Part shown: positions 17,520 through 25,225 of the stretch, piece after piece
How the letters are laid out: each line of letters opens with the position of its first letter
Numbering within the stretch: the stretch's first letter is position 1
Assembly (NCBI RefSeq): GCF_965219885.1
Contig: NZ_CBDCOT010000007.1
Location: forward strand, 62,001-126,000
DNA: 64,000 bases
Direction of reading: 5' to 3'
Origin: Curvivirga sp965219885
GTDB lineage: Bacteria; Pseudomonadota; Alphaproteobacteria; UBA8366; Aestuariispiraceae
Position numbers and translations under genes: made by a program
Notes under the pieces: generated by a model
The model's input: only the letters and a program-made list of their open reading frames with translations
What the model was told of the DNA's origin: nothing
The model's database searches: none

Positions 17520-18013
17520 ATCGATACATCCCTTTTTTCTTTGTATCAGTATATCCTTTTATAGACTGAAGCAGAAGAACTAACGGCATACAAATGAAAT
17601 AAATATGATGTTTGGGGTGATTGAAATGTAGAAGTAGTTTGAAGTCAAAGATTCTAAAAAAGAATGCCCTTGAAGACGATCACTTCAAGGGCAGGTTAAC
17701 AAGGGGTAGTTCAAAGATATAAGAACTAGGGGAGATCATTGTGACGATAAGTATCCATGTTGTGGCATGAATAGGGGTAGTAATGTCACAAGATGCCAAC
17801 ACTTGTTATATTTCATTCCTAAACTGAAACATCTGCTTGGTATATCAAAACTATCCGAAGAGTTGATTAGGGTATGCCTAATCTAAGATGCGAAAAGATT
17901 TACTTTACGAAAGCAATGGAAGCTTTCAATCTATTAATTAGAAACAGGGACTGGTTTCAGTCGGTTTTGTTGAAACTAATTAGATAGCGTTTAAAGATAA
18001 AGGATGGACCCAA
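17520..18013. other. 494-bp divergent intergenic region, matA / RidA
   Basis: No credible coding frame. It contains the promoters of matA (minus) and the RidA gene (plus) and one strong minus-strand terminator-like hairpin at 17654-17693. The rest (about 17700-18000) shows only short imperfect repeats. Confidence 0.6.
17654..17693 (-). terminator. orphan minus-strand terminator upstream of matA
   Basis: A perfect 11-bp stem (TGCCCTTGAAG / CTTCAAGGGCA) with a 7-nt loop; on the minus strand it is followed by TTCTTTTTTAG. No annotated minus-strand gene ends here, so it may close a small RNA transcribed from the region 17700-18000, or block antisense read-through. Confidence 0.6.
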
Positions 18014-18433
18014 ATGGCCCACACACGAATTCGTCCGTTTAATACAAAGAAAACTTACCCGGAACAGAACTTGGATAATGATTTAGCCCAAGGTTGTGTT
18101 GCACAAGGCCGCATCGTGTTTTTACGTGGTCAATGCCCGCAAGATTTGGATACCGCCGAAGATATCGGTAGTTCAGACCCAGTAGATCAGACCCATAAAG
18201 TGATGCAAAACATCAAACAATTGATGGAAGAAGCAGGCGGCAAAATGGAACATGTGACCAAGTTGGTTGTGTATTTGACAGATGTTCGTCACCGTGAGGA
18301 CGTTTATCGTACTATGGGTGAATATATCAAAGGCGTTCATCCGGTTTGTACGGGACTTGTGGTTGTAGCTTTAGCTCGCCCCGGTTGGTTAGTAGAGATC
18401 GACGCAACCGGCGTTATTCCTGAAGGTGAGTAA
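18014..18433 (+). CDS. RidA/YjgF/UK114 family protein
   Basis: A 139-residue protein of the Rid family, with FLRGQCPQDLDT, LMEEAGGKMEHVTKLVVYLTD and ARPGWLVEIDATGV. The Arg in the last stretch corresponds to the substrate-binding Arg of RidA deaminases. Members hydrolyse reactive enamine/imine intermediates from amino-acid metabolism or act on pathway-specific imines. AAAGGATGG precedes the start. It lies 3 bp before the DUF1028 gene, and RidA-DUF1028 pairs are common beside amine catabolism genes; an aldehyde dehydrogenase follows here. Confidence 0.88.
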   Translation: MAHTRIRPFNTKKTYPEQNLDNDLAQGCVAQGRIVFLRGQCPQDLDTAEDIGSSDPVDQTHKVMQNIKQLMEEAGGKMEHVTKLVVYLTDVRHREDVYRTMGEYIKGVHPVCTGLVVVALARPGWLVEIDATGVIPEGE

Positions 18434-18436
18434 AAG

Positions 18437-19120
18437 ATGACTTTTTCCGTTGTCGCACGTTGTCAGGAAACAGGCATGTTTGGCATGGCTGTTTCTTCAT
18501 CCTCACCTGCTGTCGCAGCACGTTGTGCCAATGCGCGCGCTGGAGTTGGGGCCGTATCTAGCCAAAATATTACAGATCCAACTTTGGGTCCAAAGGCACT
18601 GGACTTATTGGAAAGGGGCACTTCTGCGGTGCAAGCACGTGATATTTTGCGCCAATCCAACAACCATATGAATTACCGACAGGTGTTGATTGTTGATAAA
18701 GATGGCAATACCGCAATTCATTCTGGTGAAAATTCATTGGGTATTTTTGCTCAAGCAGAAGATCTCAACATCGCTTGCGCAGGAAATCTGTTAGATAATG
18801 ATGGTATCCCACAGGCAATGATCAATTGCTTTAAACAGACCGAAGGTAAAGGTCTTTATCTTGGGGATCGTTTGATTGATGTGATGCGTGCGGCGTTGGC
18901 AGCAGGCGGTGAAGCAGGCCCTATTCATTCTATCGGTATGCGTTTGGTAGATAAGGTGAGTTGGCCAGTGGCTGATCTGCGTGTGGATTGGACAGAAAAT
19001 TGTCCGATCGAAGAACTTGCCAAGCTTTGGGATATCTATAAGCCACAATTGGCAGATTATGTAACCCGCGGGATTAACCCGTCTGATGCGCCAAGTTATG
19101 GCGTGCCGGGCGACGAATAG
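18437..19120 (+). CDS. DUF1028 family protein (Ntn-hydrolase-like)
   Basis: A 227-residue protein whose N-terminus (TFSVVARCQETGMFGMAVSS) and ARAGVGAVSSQNITDPTLG are hallmarks of DUF1028. The fold is related to Ntn hydrolases, and the conserved Thr/Ser near residue 2-4 may be catalytic, but the reaction is unknown to me. It is translated directly after RidA. A hairpin terminator follows, so the aldehyde dehydrogenase downstream probably has separate or partly read-through expression. Confidence 0.88.
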   Translation: MTFSVVARCQETGMFGMAVSSSSPAVAARCANARAGVGAVSSQNITDPTLGPKALDLLERGTSAVQARDILRQSNNHMNYRQVLIVDKDGNTAIHSGENSLGIFAQAEDLNIACAGNLLDNDGIPQAMINCFKQTEGKGLYLGDRLIDVMRAALAAGGEAGPIHSIGMRLVDKVSWPVADLRVDWTENCPIEELAKLWDIYKPQLADYVTRGINPSDAPSYGVPGDE

Positions 19121-19137
19121 AAACATACTTGTAAACT

Positions 19138-19181
19138 GGGCGATGGAGAACCGAAAGGGAAACTGTCGCCCGTTTTTATTT
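19138..19181 (+). terminator. terminator after the RidA-DUF1028 pair
   Basis: GGGCGA / TCGCCC close a 22-nt internal segment, followed by GTTTTTATTTT. Confidence 0.65.
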
Positions 19182-19211
19182 TAGAAATATTATAAATAGA
19201 GGACGCGGATC

Positions 19212-20702
19212 ATGGGACTCCATACTCTGGAAGAATGGAAAGCAAAAGCAGCATCGCTGACATATAGAAATCAAGCCTTTATTAATGGCCAATTTGTAGA
19301 TGCGATATCCGGGAAAACCTTTGATAATATTAACCCTGCAACAGGTGAAGTTATTACTAAGGTTGCTGAATGTGACGCAGCAGATATCGACATTGCTGTT
19401 AAAGCGGCCCGTGCTTCTTTTAAGTCTGGTGTTTGGTCGAAAAAGGCACCGATGGAACGAAAAGCTGTATTGTTGAAACTTGCTGATCTTATCCGTGATA
19501 ATCTGGAAGAGCTTGCCTTACTTGAATCCCTTGATATGGGAAAAAAGGTAGAAGATGCAGTGGCTGTTGATGTACCGGGATCGGCCATGTTTTGGCAGTG
19601 GTATGCAGAGAGTGTTGATAAAATCTATGATGAGGTTGCCCCGACTGCAGCTGGTGATTTAGCAATTGTGAAGCGTGAAGCATTGGGCGTTATCGGTGCT
19701 GTGACACCATGGAACTTTCCTTTAGATATGGCGACATGGAAATGTGCACCGGCCTTGGCAATGGGAAATTCCGTTGTTTTAAAACCTGCAGAACAATCGC
19801 CTTTATCAGCTCTATTTTTAGCAGAACTTGCTAAGGAAGCCGGTGTGCCAGACGGTGTTTTAAATGTGGTGCCGGGATTTGGTCCGACGGCTGGTCAGGC
19901 CTTGGGATTACATGATGATGTGGATTGTTTAACCTTTACGGGTTCTACGGCGATTGGAAAGCTGTTTCAACAATATGCTGGACAGTCAAATATGAAACAG
20001 GTCTGGCTTGAAACTGGCGGTAAAAGCCCCAATTTGGTTTTTGCGGATTGTAAAAACCTTGATGCTGCGGCTGATATGGCAGCTTTTGGTATCTTCTTTA
20101 ATCAAGGTGAAGTTTGTTCTGCAAATAGTCGTTTATTGGTTGAGCGCAGTATTAAAGATGAGTTTGTTGTCAAACTCAAAGAACGTGCTGCCAAGATGCA
20201 ACCGGGAAATCCATTGGACCCTGATGCAGGAATGGGTGCGATTGTTGATGTAAAACAGGCCTCAAATGTGCAACGGTATATTCAGATAGGCAAAGAAACA
20301 GCCACATTGGTTTGCGGCGGAGATACGCCAACAATTGACGGTAAAGGATCGTTTATTTCACCTACTATTTTTGATGATGTGACACATGATCATCAAATTG
20401 CCAAAGAAGAAATCTTTGGGCCGGTACTATGTGTGATCCCCTTTGATACTGAAGAAGAAGCTGTGACCATGGCGAATGATACCGAATATGGTTTGGCAGC
20501 TTCCGTATGGACAAGTGATCTTAGTAGGGCACATCGTGTGGCTGATGCTTTATTTGCAGGTACAGTTTCTGTGAATACAGTGGATGCATTAAGTCCGATG
20601 ACACCATTTGGGGGAATGAAACAATCGGGTTTTGGGCGTGATTTATCTTTACATGCGTTAGATAAGTTTACTGCGTTAAAGACAACTTGGATCAAGTATT
20701 AA
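19212..20702 (+). CDS. NAD(P)-dependent aldehyde dehydrogenase (PuuC/betaine-aldehyde type)
   Basis: A 496-residue enzyme of normal family length. The catalytic Cys is C302 in GEVCSANSR, the general-base Glu is in LETGGKSPN, and the cofactor-loop segments TPWNFPLDM and FTGSTAIGK are present, as is EEIFGPVL. Sequence style is closest to gamma-glutamyl-gamma-aminobutyraldehyde/betaine aldehyde-type enzymes, which oxidise amino-aldehydes. The RidA and DUF1028 genes upstream fit an amine-derived aldehyde, but the substrate is not fixed by sequence. Confidence 0.9.
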   Translation: MGLHTLEEWKAKAASLTYRNQAFINGQFVDAISGKTFDNINPATGEVITKVAECDAADIDIAVKAARASFKSGVWSKKAPMERKAVLLKLADLIRDNLEELALLESLDMGKKVEDAVAVDVPGSAMFWQWYAESVDKIYDEVAPTAAGDLAIVKREALGVIGAVTPWNFPLDMATWKCAPALAMGNSVVLKPAEQSPLSALFLAELAKEAGVPDGVLNVVPGFGPTAGQALGLHDDVDCLTFTGSTAIGKLFQQYAGQSNMKQVWLETGGKSPNLVFADCKNLDAAADMAAFGIFFNQGEVCSANSRLLVERSIKDEFVVKLKERAAKMQPGNPLDPDAGMGAIVDVKQASNVQRYIQIGKETATLVCGGDTPTIDGKGSFISPTIFDDVTHDHQIAKEEIFGPVLCVIPFDTEEEAVTMANDTEYGLAASVWTSDLSRAHRVADALFAGTVSVNTVDALSPMTPFGGMKQSGFGRDLSLHALDKFTALKTTWIKY

Positions 20703-20720
20703 CCCTTTTAATGATTAAGG

Positions 20721-20755
20721 AATTCCGAAGTAGATTCTTGTTCTACTTCGGAATT
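20721..20755 (+). terminator. long inverted repeat after the aldehyde dehydrogenase
   Basis: A perfect 14-bp stem (AATTCCGAAGTAGA) with a 7-nt loop. The U-tract is weak, so termination may be partial, and the hairpin lies only 17 bp before the next LysR start. An operator role is also possible. Confidence 0.55.
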
Positions 20756-20772
20756 TATGGCATCTTCTAAAC

Positions 20773-21708
20773 ATGCATTTAAGATTTTCACTTCGTCAAA
20801 TTGAGTATTTTGTTGCCGTAGGGGAGGCGGGTTCTATCGCGCTTGCCTCTGAACGTATTCATATTTCTTCACCTTCTATTTCCGCTGCGATTTCTCAATT
20901 AGAACAGCAATTTGGCATTCAACTTTTTGTACGCCAACATGCGCAGGGCCTTACTTTGACGCCGGGTGGGAGACGTTTTTTACAAGAGGCTAAAATTCTT
21001 TTGGAAAAAGCAGAACATCTTCACGATGTAGCATCTGACATTACAGAATCCGTAAAAGGACCCTTAAGCATCGGATGCCTTGTTACTATGGCGCCGTATG
21101 TAATGGGGCGCTTACGTAAAAGCTTCGAAGGTGATTACCCGGAAGTTTGGGTGACTCAGCATATTGATAACCAAGCTAATTTATTGAGTAAAATTTCTAG
21201 AGCCGAAGTGGATGCAGCTTTAACCTATGATTTGGATATTCCACAAGATATTCGCTTTGATCCTTTAGCGAAATTGCCACCCTATGTCATGTTATCGCAT
21301 GATCACCCGTTAGCAGATCGTAAAACCATTAACATTGAGGAATTGGTAGATCATCCAATGGTGATGTTGGATCTTCCTTTAAGCCGGGATTATTTCTTAT
21401 CTCTCTTTCATCAAACAGGATTACGTCCATTGATTGGGGAAACAGCAACGGATATGGGAGTCATGCGTTCTATGGTGGCAAATGGATTTGGCTATGGTTT
21501 GGCAAATCTTCGTCCACAAAACGAAATGTCCCCGGAAGGTCTAGCTCTAAAGCATGTACCATTGGAGGGAGATTATCGTCCCGTTGTTATTGGTATTGCA
21601 ACCATGCGAACTGACTATACATCTGCGGTTATGAATGCGTTTATGGAACATTGCCATACTTCCTTCAGAAATAATAATTTCTTTGGTGCTCAAATCGCAA
21701 CAGATTAA
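20773..21708 (+). CDS. LysR-family transcriptional regulator
   Basis: A 311-residue protein with a helix-turn-helix at about 5-63 (LRQIEYFVAVGEAGSIALAS, then ISSPSISAAISQLEQQFG) and a C-terminal effector domain. The LRQIEYFVAV opening resembles the CynR/BenM-like branch more than the GcvA branch seen elsewhere in the window. It is co-directional with the aldehyde dehydrogenase gene 70 bp upstream and is its most likely regulator. A terminator separates it from the convergent metallo-beta-lactamase-fold gene. Confidence 0.9.
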   Translation: MHLRFSLRQIEYFVAVGEAGSIALASERIHISSPSISAAISQLEQQFGIQLFVRQHAQGLTLTPGGRRFLQEAKILLEKAEHLHDVASDITESVKGPLSIGCLVTMAPYVMGRLRKSFEGDYPEVWVTQHIDNQANLLSKISRAEVDAALTYDLDIPQDIRFDPLAKLPPYVMLSHDHPLADRKTINIEELVDHPMVMLDLPLSRDYFLSLFHQTGLRPLIGETATDMGVMRSMVANGFGYGLANLRPQNEMSPEGLALKHVPLEGDYRPVVIGIATMRTDYTSAVMNAFMEHCHTSFRNNNFFGAQIATD

Positions 21709-21725
21709 AGCTTATTGCAATTTAA

Positions 21726-21779
21726 AAGGGACTGACATGAACTATTTATATAATTCATGCCGTCCTTTAATGCTTTTTA
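21726..21779 (+). terminator. terminator between convergent LysR and MBL-fold genes
   Basis: Two stacked stems (AAGGGAC with GTCCTTT, one G-U pair; CATGAA with TTCATG) are separated by a small internal loop and followed by GCTTTTTAT. Confidence 0.65.
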
Positions 21780-21798
21780 TACTAGTCTGAAGATGAGA

Positions 21799-22680
21799 TT
21801 ATGATCCCCAAGACATTTCGCCCATGATGACTTTTGCACTTAATTCTAAGTCACCAATATTTGTGAAATCAGGATATAGTTTTTTCATTTTCTCAACTAA
21901 TTCTTCTGAATTTTTGGATGCTGCGGCTGCTTCTTCAAAATTGGCAACATATTCCTTGGTGAATGTAACTGCTTTAAGGTTGTAGTCACTTTTACCTAGG
22001 AAATGTCCTGGAATAGTTTGTTTCGGTTCAAGCGCTTCAATACTGTTTAATACTTTACGCCATTGATCACGACTTTCTTTAGTTTGTGAATCCGCCATCC
22101 AAACATGCACGTTTTCATAAACTGAGACGCCAGCAACTACAGTTTTCATAGATGGCAACCAGATATAGGTACCTTTAGTTGCGCTATCATCGGCACCGAC
22201 AATTCGAACCTCATGACCACCAATGGAAAGTTTGTTAGATGGTAGAGCTGACGGGATGATCACTTTTTTCGGTGCAGTCTCCTCTAATTTGGGGCCCCAG
22301 TAAGCCAGTTTACCTTTATAGGCTTTTTCAATTTTCTGGATAATCTTTGGTGCTGCATAAATTGGTGTGTCGGGATAGGCGGTTAGGATCGTATCCAGAC
22401 CAAAGTAAAAGTCAGGATCATTGTCGCTGATATAAATTGCTTTCAGTTTCTTTTGGCTTTCAGCAATCATATTAACTACAGATTCAGCATCATTTGTATG
22501 AAATTGTGCATCAACAAGGATTGCTTCTGTTTCACCTGTAATCAGGGTGGACGTCACAGGAAAGAAGCTTTTGTCGCCCGGATTAAATACATTCACTTTC
22601 AAATGTTCAGCGGCTTGGGCTGCGCCACTGCCAAGCACGAGAGCAGTTGCGGTAGTTAAGGCTTTTAGAATCTTGAACAT
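21799..22680 (-). CDS. secreted metallo-beta-lactamase-fold protein with a degenerate metal motif
   Basis: A 293-residue protein with a signal peptide (MFKILKALTTATALVLGSGA, cut near AQA-AEH). The fold is indicated by TLITGETEAILVDAQF, then the strand-loop YISDNDPDFYFGLDTI, and later PGHFLG. The usual T-H-x-H-x-D-H-Y-F-G zinc motif reads S-D-N-D-P-D-F-Y-F-G: three histidines are replaced and only the Asp remains. The periplasmic protein therefore probably lacks a normal dinuclear zinc site, or uses another metal or none. It is divergent from the LysR gene at 22798, a probable regulator. Function unknown. Confidence 0.8.
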   Translation of the reverse strand: MFKILKALTTATALVLGSGAAQAAEHLKVNVFNPGDKSFFPVTSTLITGETEAILVDAQFHTNDAESVVNMIAESQKKLKAIYISDNDPDFYFGLDTILTAYPDTPIYAAPKIIQKIEKAYKGKLAYWGPKLEETAPKKVIIPSALPSNKLSIGGHEVRIVGADDSATKGTYIWLPSMKTVVAGVSVYENVHVWMADSQTKESRDQWRKVLNSIEALEPKQTIPGHFLGKSDYNLKAVTFTKEYVANFEEAAAASKNSEELVEKMKKLYPDFTNIGDLELSAKVIMGEMSWGS

Positions 22681-22797
22681 TATGTTTCTCCATTAAATCT
22701 ATTCTAGCAATCTTGTTCTAGAGCTATATATATGTTTCAATTTTTGATCTAAAAACCGTATATATTGAATTTTATTGTTTCAAAAATAGAGCTAATT

Positions 22798-23679
22798 ATG
22801 GATAGATTAACAGCAGCTAAGGTTTTCATTTGTGTTGTGGAGCAGGGAAGTTTCATTGCAGCCTCTGACATTATGAATGTTTCGAGGGCACAAACCTCAC
22901 GTTATGTGACTTTGTTGGAAGATTGGACCCGAAGTAAGTTGCTTCATCGTACAACCCGTCGACTAAGTTTAACGCCAGCAGGTGAAAAAATGCTGGATTA
23001 TTGTCATCGGCTTGTGTCGTTGTCAGAAGAAATAGGGGAGGTCGCAGGTGATCCAGGAGACCTTCCATCAGGTGTTATTAGAATAGGTGCTTCCAAGTTT
23101 TTTATTGAGCATTATTTGATGGATGTTGTTGATCGGTATTTAAAACATTATCCAGACGTGAAGATTGAATTGGTAATCAGTAATGAGATTGTTGATCTAG
23201 TAAAGGATCGCATTGATTTAGCAATTCGTATTTCAAACAATCTGGATCCGAATTTGATTGCTCGCAAGTTAGGGAAGGTGGAATCCGTGCTTTGTGTATC
23301 GCCTGCTTATCTAGAGGATTATAAGAAACCTATGCATTTGACAGATTTAACTAATCATAATTGTTTGGTTTACTCGAATTTGGATCAAACGGTTTGGCGT
23401 TTTTTGCACCAGCAACAGTCTAAATCTGTGAACGTGAAAGGGAATCTTGCGTCCAATGAGGCAGATACCCTTTTACTGGCTGCTTTAAAGGGGATCGGCA
23501 TCGCCTATCTTCCAAGCAAGACAGCGCAGCCATATATTCAAAATGGAGAGTTGATAGAATTATTACCAAATTTTACGCCTGAACCCATTGATATTCATGG
23601 AGTGTTTCTTAGTCGTAAAAATATGCCAATAGCCTTGCGTTATTTTATCGATATGATCGTTGTGGATATGACCAGATAA
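22798..23679 (+). CDS. LysR-family transcriptional regulator (AaeR/DsdC-like branch)
   Basis: A 293-residue protein. I chose the ATG at 22798 (MDRLTAAKVFICVVEQGSF), which matches the usual N-terminus of this branch; an in-frame start at 22765 would add 11 atypical residues. The helix-turn-helix covers about 4-60 (MNVSRAQTSRYVTLLED), and RTTRRLSLTPAG marks the linker. It is divergent from the MBL-fold gene over 117 bp that include two copies of TAGAGCTA (22719-22726 and 22787-22794). Confidence 0.9.
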   Translation: MDRLTAAKVFICVVEQGSFIAASDIMNVSRAQTSRYVTLLEDWTRSKLLHRTTRRLSLTPAGEKMLDYCHRLVSLSEEIGEVAGDPGDLPSGVIRIGASKFFIEHYLMDVVDRYLKHYPDVKIELVISNEIVDLVKDRIDLAIRISNNLDPNLIARKLGKVESVLCVSPAYLEDYKKPMHLTDLTNHNCLVYSNLDQTVWRFLHQQQSKSVNVKGNLASNEADTLLLAALKGIGIAYLPSKTAQPYIQNGELIELLPNFTPEPIDIHGVFLSRKNMPIALRYFIDMIVVDMTR

Positions 23680-23738
23680 CTTTTTGTATGCGGCTTGCTT
23701 TTATGAAGGCCATATGAAGAGAGCTGTATGGGGATTGG

Positions 23739-24914
23739 TTAAAGCCCTTCGATTAATCTTTCTACCAAACGATCTAACATTTGATCGCATAACTCAATTT
23801 GTTCAACAGATACGAATTCATCAGGTTTATGACCTTGGTCCATTGAGCCCGGTCCGCAGACTACTGTTGGAATATTTAAAATCTGGTCAAATAAGCCGCC
23901 CTCAGTTCCAAAAGCGATTTTGAAGTTTTTATTCTCACCACGTAGGGATTTTACGAAAGAAACAATATCTGCGCCCGGATTGGTATTCAGGCCCGGGTAG
24001 CTGTTGACTACTTCGATTTTAATATCTGCGCAATCTGCTTTCTCTCTTGCATTTTCTGTAATTAATTTAGCGGCGTCCTTAACGCGTTGAATAATATCTT
24101 CTGGCTTATCTGCCGCTAGATTGCGGATTTCAAAGTCTAATATGCATTCATTTGGAACAATGTTCAGCGCTACCCCGCCGGACATCTTACCTACATGGAT
24201 TGTGCTACAGGGAATGTCGTAATCATTATCCTGTGCACCATTTTTCGCTAAATCATCCTGAATATCTTGAAGGGCTTTGATGAGATCGGCACCAAGATGT
24301 AACGCATTTAGGAAATTAGGTGCCATGGCAGAATGACCTTCAAGACCGATGCAGGTCGCACGTAAAGCCGTTTTGCCTTTATGGCCTGTTGCAACGCCTA
24401 AACTTGTTGGTTCCCCAATGATACAAAAATGCGGTTTCATTGGCGCATCTTTTAGGCGTTCAATTAAATGACGGACGCCCACACAACCTATCTCTTCATC
24501 AAAAGATACAGCTAAATGTAAGGGGGTTTTCAATGGTTGTTTGCTGGCAATCAAACATGTTCGTATGGCTGAAGCCAGAAAGCCTTTCATATCGGCGGTT
24601 CCACGACCATAATATCTGCTATCTTTTTCTGTAAGTGTAAAAGGATCAACGGTCCAGTTTTGCCCTGCGATGGGAACAACATCGCTATGCCCGGATAAAA
24701 CAACACCGCCTGTTGATGCAGTTTCAACTGTAAGCTCCGTGCCGTATACCGTCGCATATAAATTTGCACGTGTGCCTGTTTCTTCCCCGATAATTTGTGC
24801 CTCAATATTATGATCAGCTAGCAAATTTCCTATGAAATGAATGAGTTCCATATTTGGAGAAAGGCTTACTGTTTGAAAGGAAAGTAGCTTTTCAAGGATT
24901 TCTTTGGTTTTCAA
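23739..24914 (-). CDS. argE: acetylornithine deacetylase-like M20 peptidase
   Basis: A 391-residue M20-family metallohydrolase. Zinc ligands and catalytic residues are visible in order: SGHSDVVP (His and the following Asp), GRGTADMKGF (bridging Asp), FDEEIGCVG (catalytic Glu, then Glu ligand), GEPTS (ligand region) and a late CGPGSMDQGHKPDEF with the last His. The length and motifs fit ArgE (N-acetyl-L-ornithine to ornithine and acetate). No other arg gene is nearby, so an alternative N-acyl amino acid substrate linked to the surrounding catabolic genes is possible. Confidence 0.82.
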   Translation of the reverse strand: MKTKEILEKLLSFQTVSLSPNMELIHFIGNLLADHNIEAQIIGEETGTRANLYATVYGTELTVETASTGGVVLSGHSDVVPIAGQNWTVDPFTLTEKDSRYYGRGTADMKGFLASAIRTCLIASKQPLKTPLHLAVSFDEEIGCVGVRHLIERLKDAPMKPHFCIIGEPTSLGVATGHKGKTALRATCIGLEGHSAMAPNFLNALHLGADLIKALQDIQDDLAKNGAQDNDYDIPCSTIHVGKMSGGVALNIVPNECILDFEIRNLAADKPEDIIQRVKDAAKLITENAREKADCADIKIEVVNSYPGLNTNPGADIVSFVKSLRGENKNFKIAFGTEGGLFDQILNIPTVVCGPGSMDQGHKPDEFVSVEQIELCDQMLDRLVERLIEGL

Positions 24915-25225
24915 TGTTTTACATTCCTGAAGCTGGATTAGGGAGCGAAGGCCATAATATCTAAATCTTCGGTTTTTAGAGATTAACTTTTTTCGAAGCT
25001 GTGACCAGATTTTTCTGATGCCAATAACTACACCTACTTTTTAAAAGTTAAAGGTAATGAAGAAAGAGATAGCTTTTGCCGAAGCAGGTCTTCGGACAAC
25101 AGAAATTGACGAGAAGCGGGTAAATGAGAAAGCATAAGGCAAGATGAAACTAAATGAAGTTTTAATAATAATTCAGGCTGAATGGCCCTAACGATTAAAA
25201 GCAGAGATCATTTAAGGATTGAAGA
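24915..25225. other. 311-bp intergenic region before the TMADH-like gene
   Basis: No gene seen. One perfect short hairpin, CCGAAG-CAGGT-CTTCGG, lies at 25079-25095. It should contain the divergent promoters of the argE-like and flavoprotein genes. AAGGATTGAAGA precedes the ATG at 25226. Confidence 0.5.

Noticed and set aside
22719..22794. Two TAGAGCTA copies between the MBL-fold and LysR genes as a regulatory pair
   Set aside because: The spacing of 68 bp and the palindromic, AT-rich nature make chance likely. I mention it only under the LysR gene.
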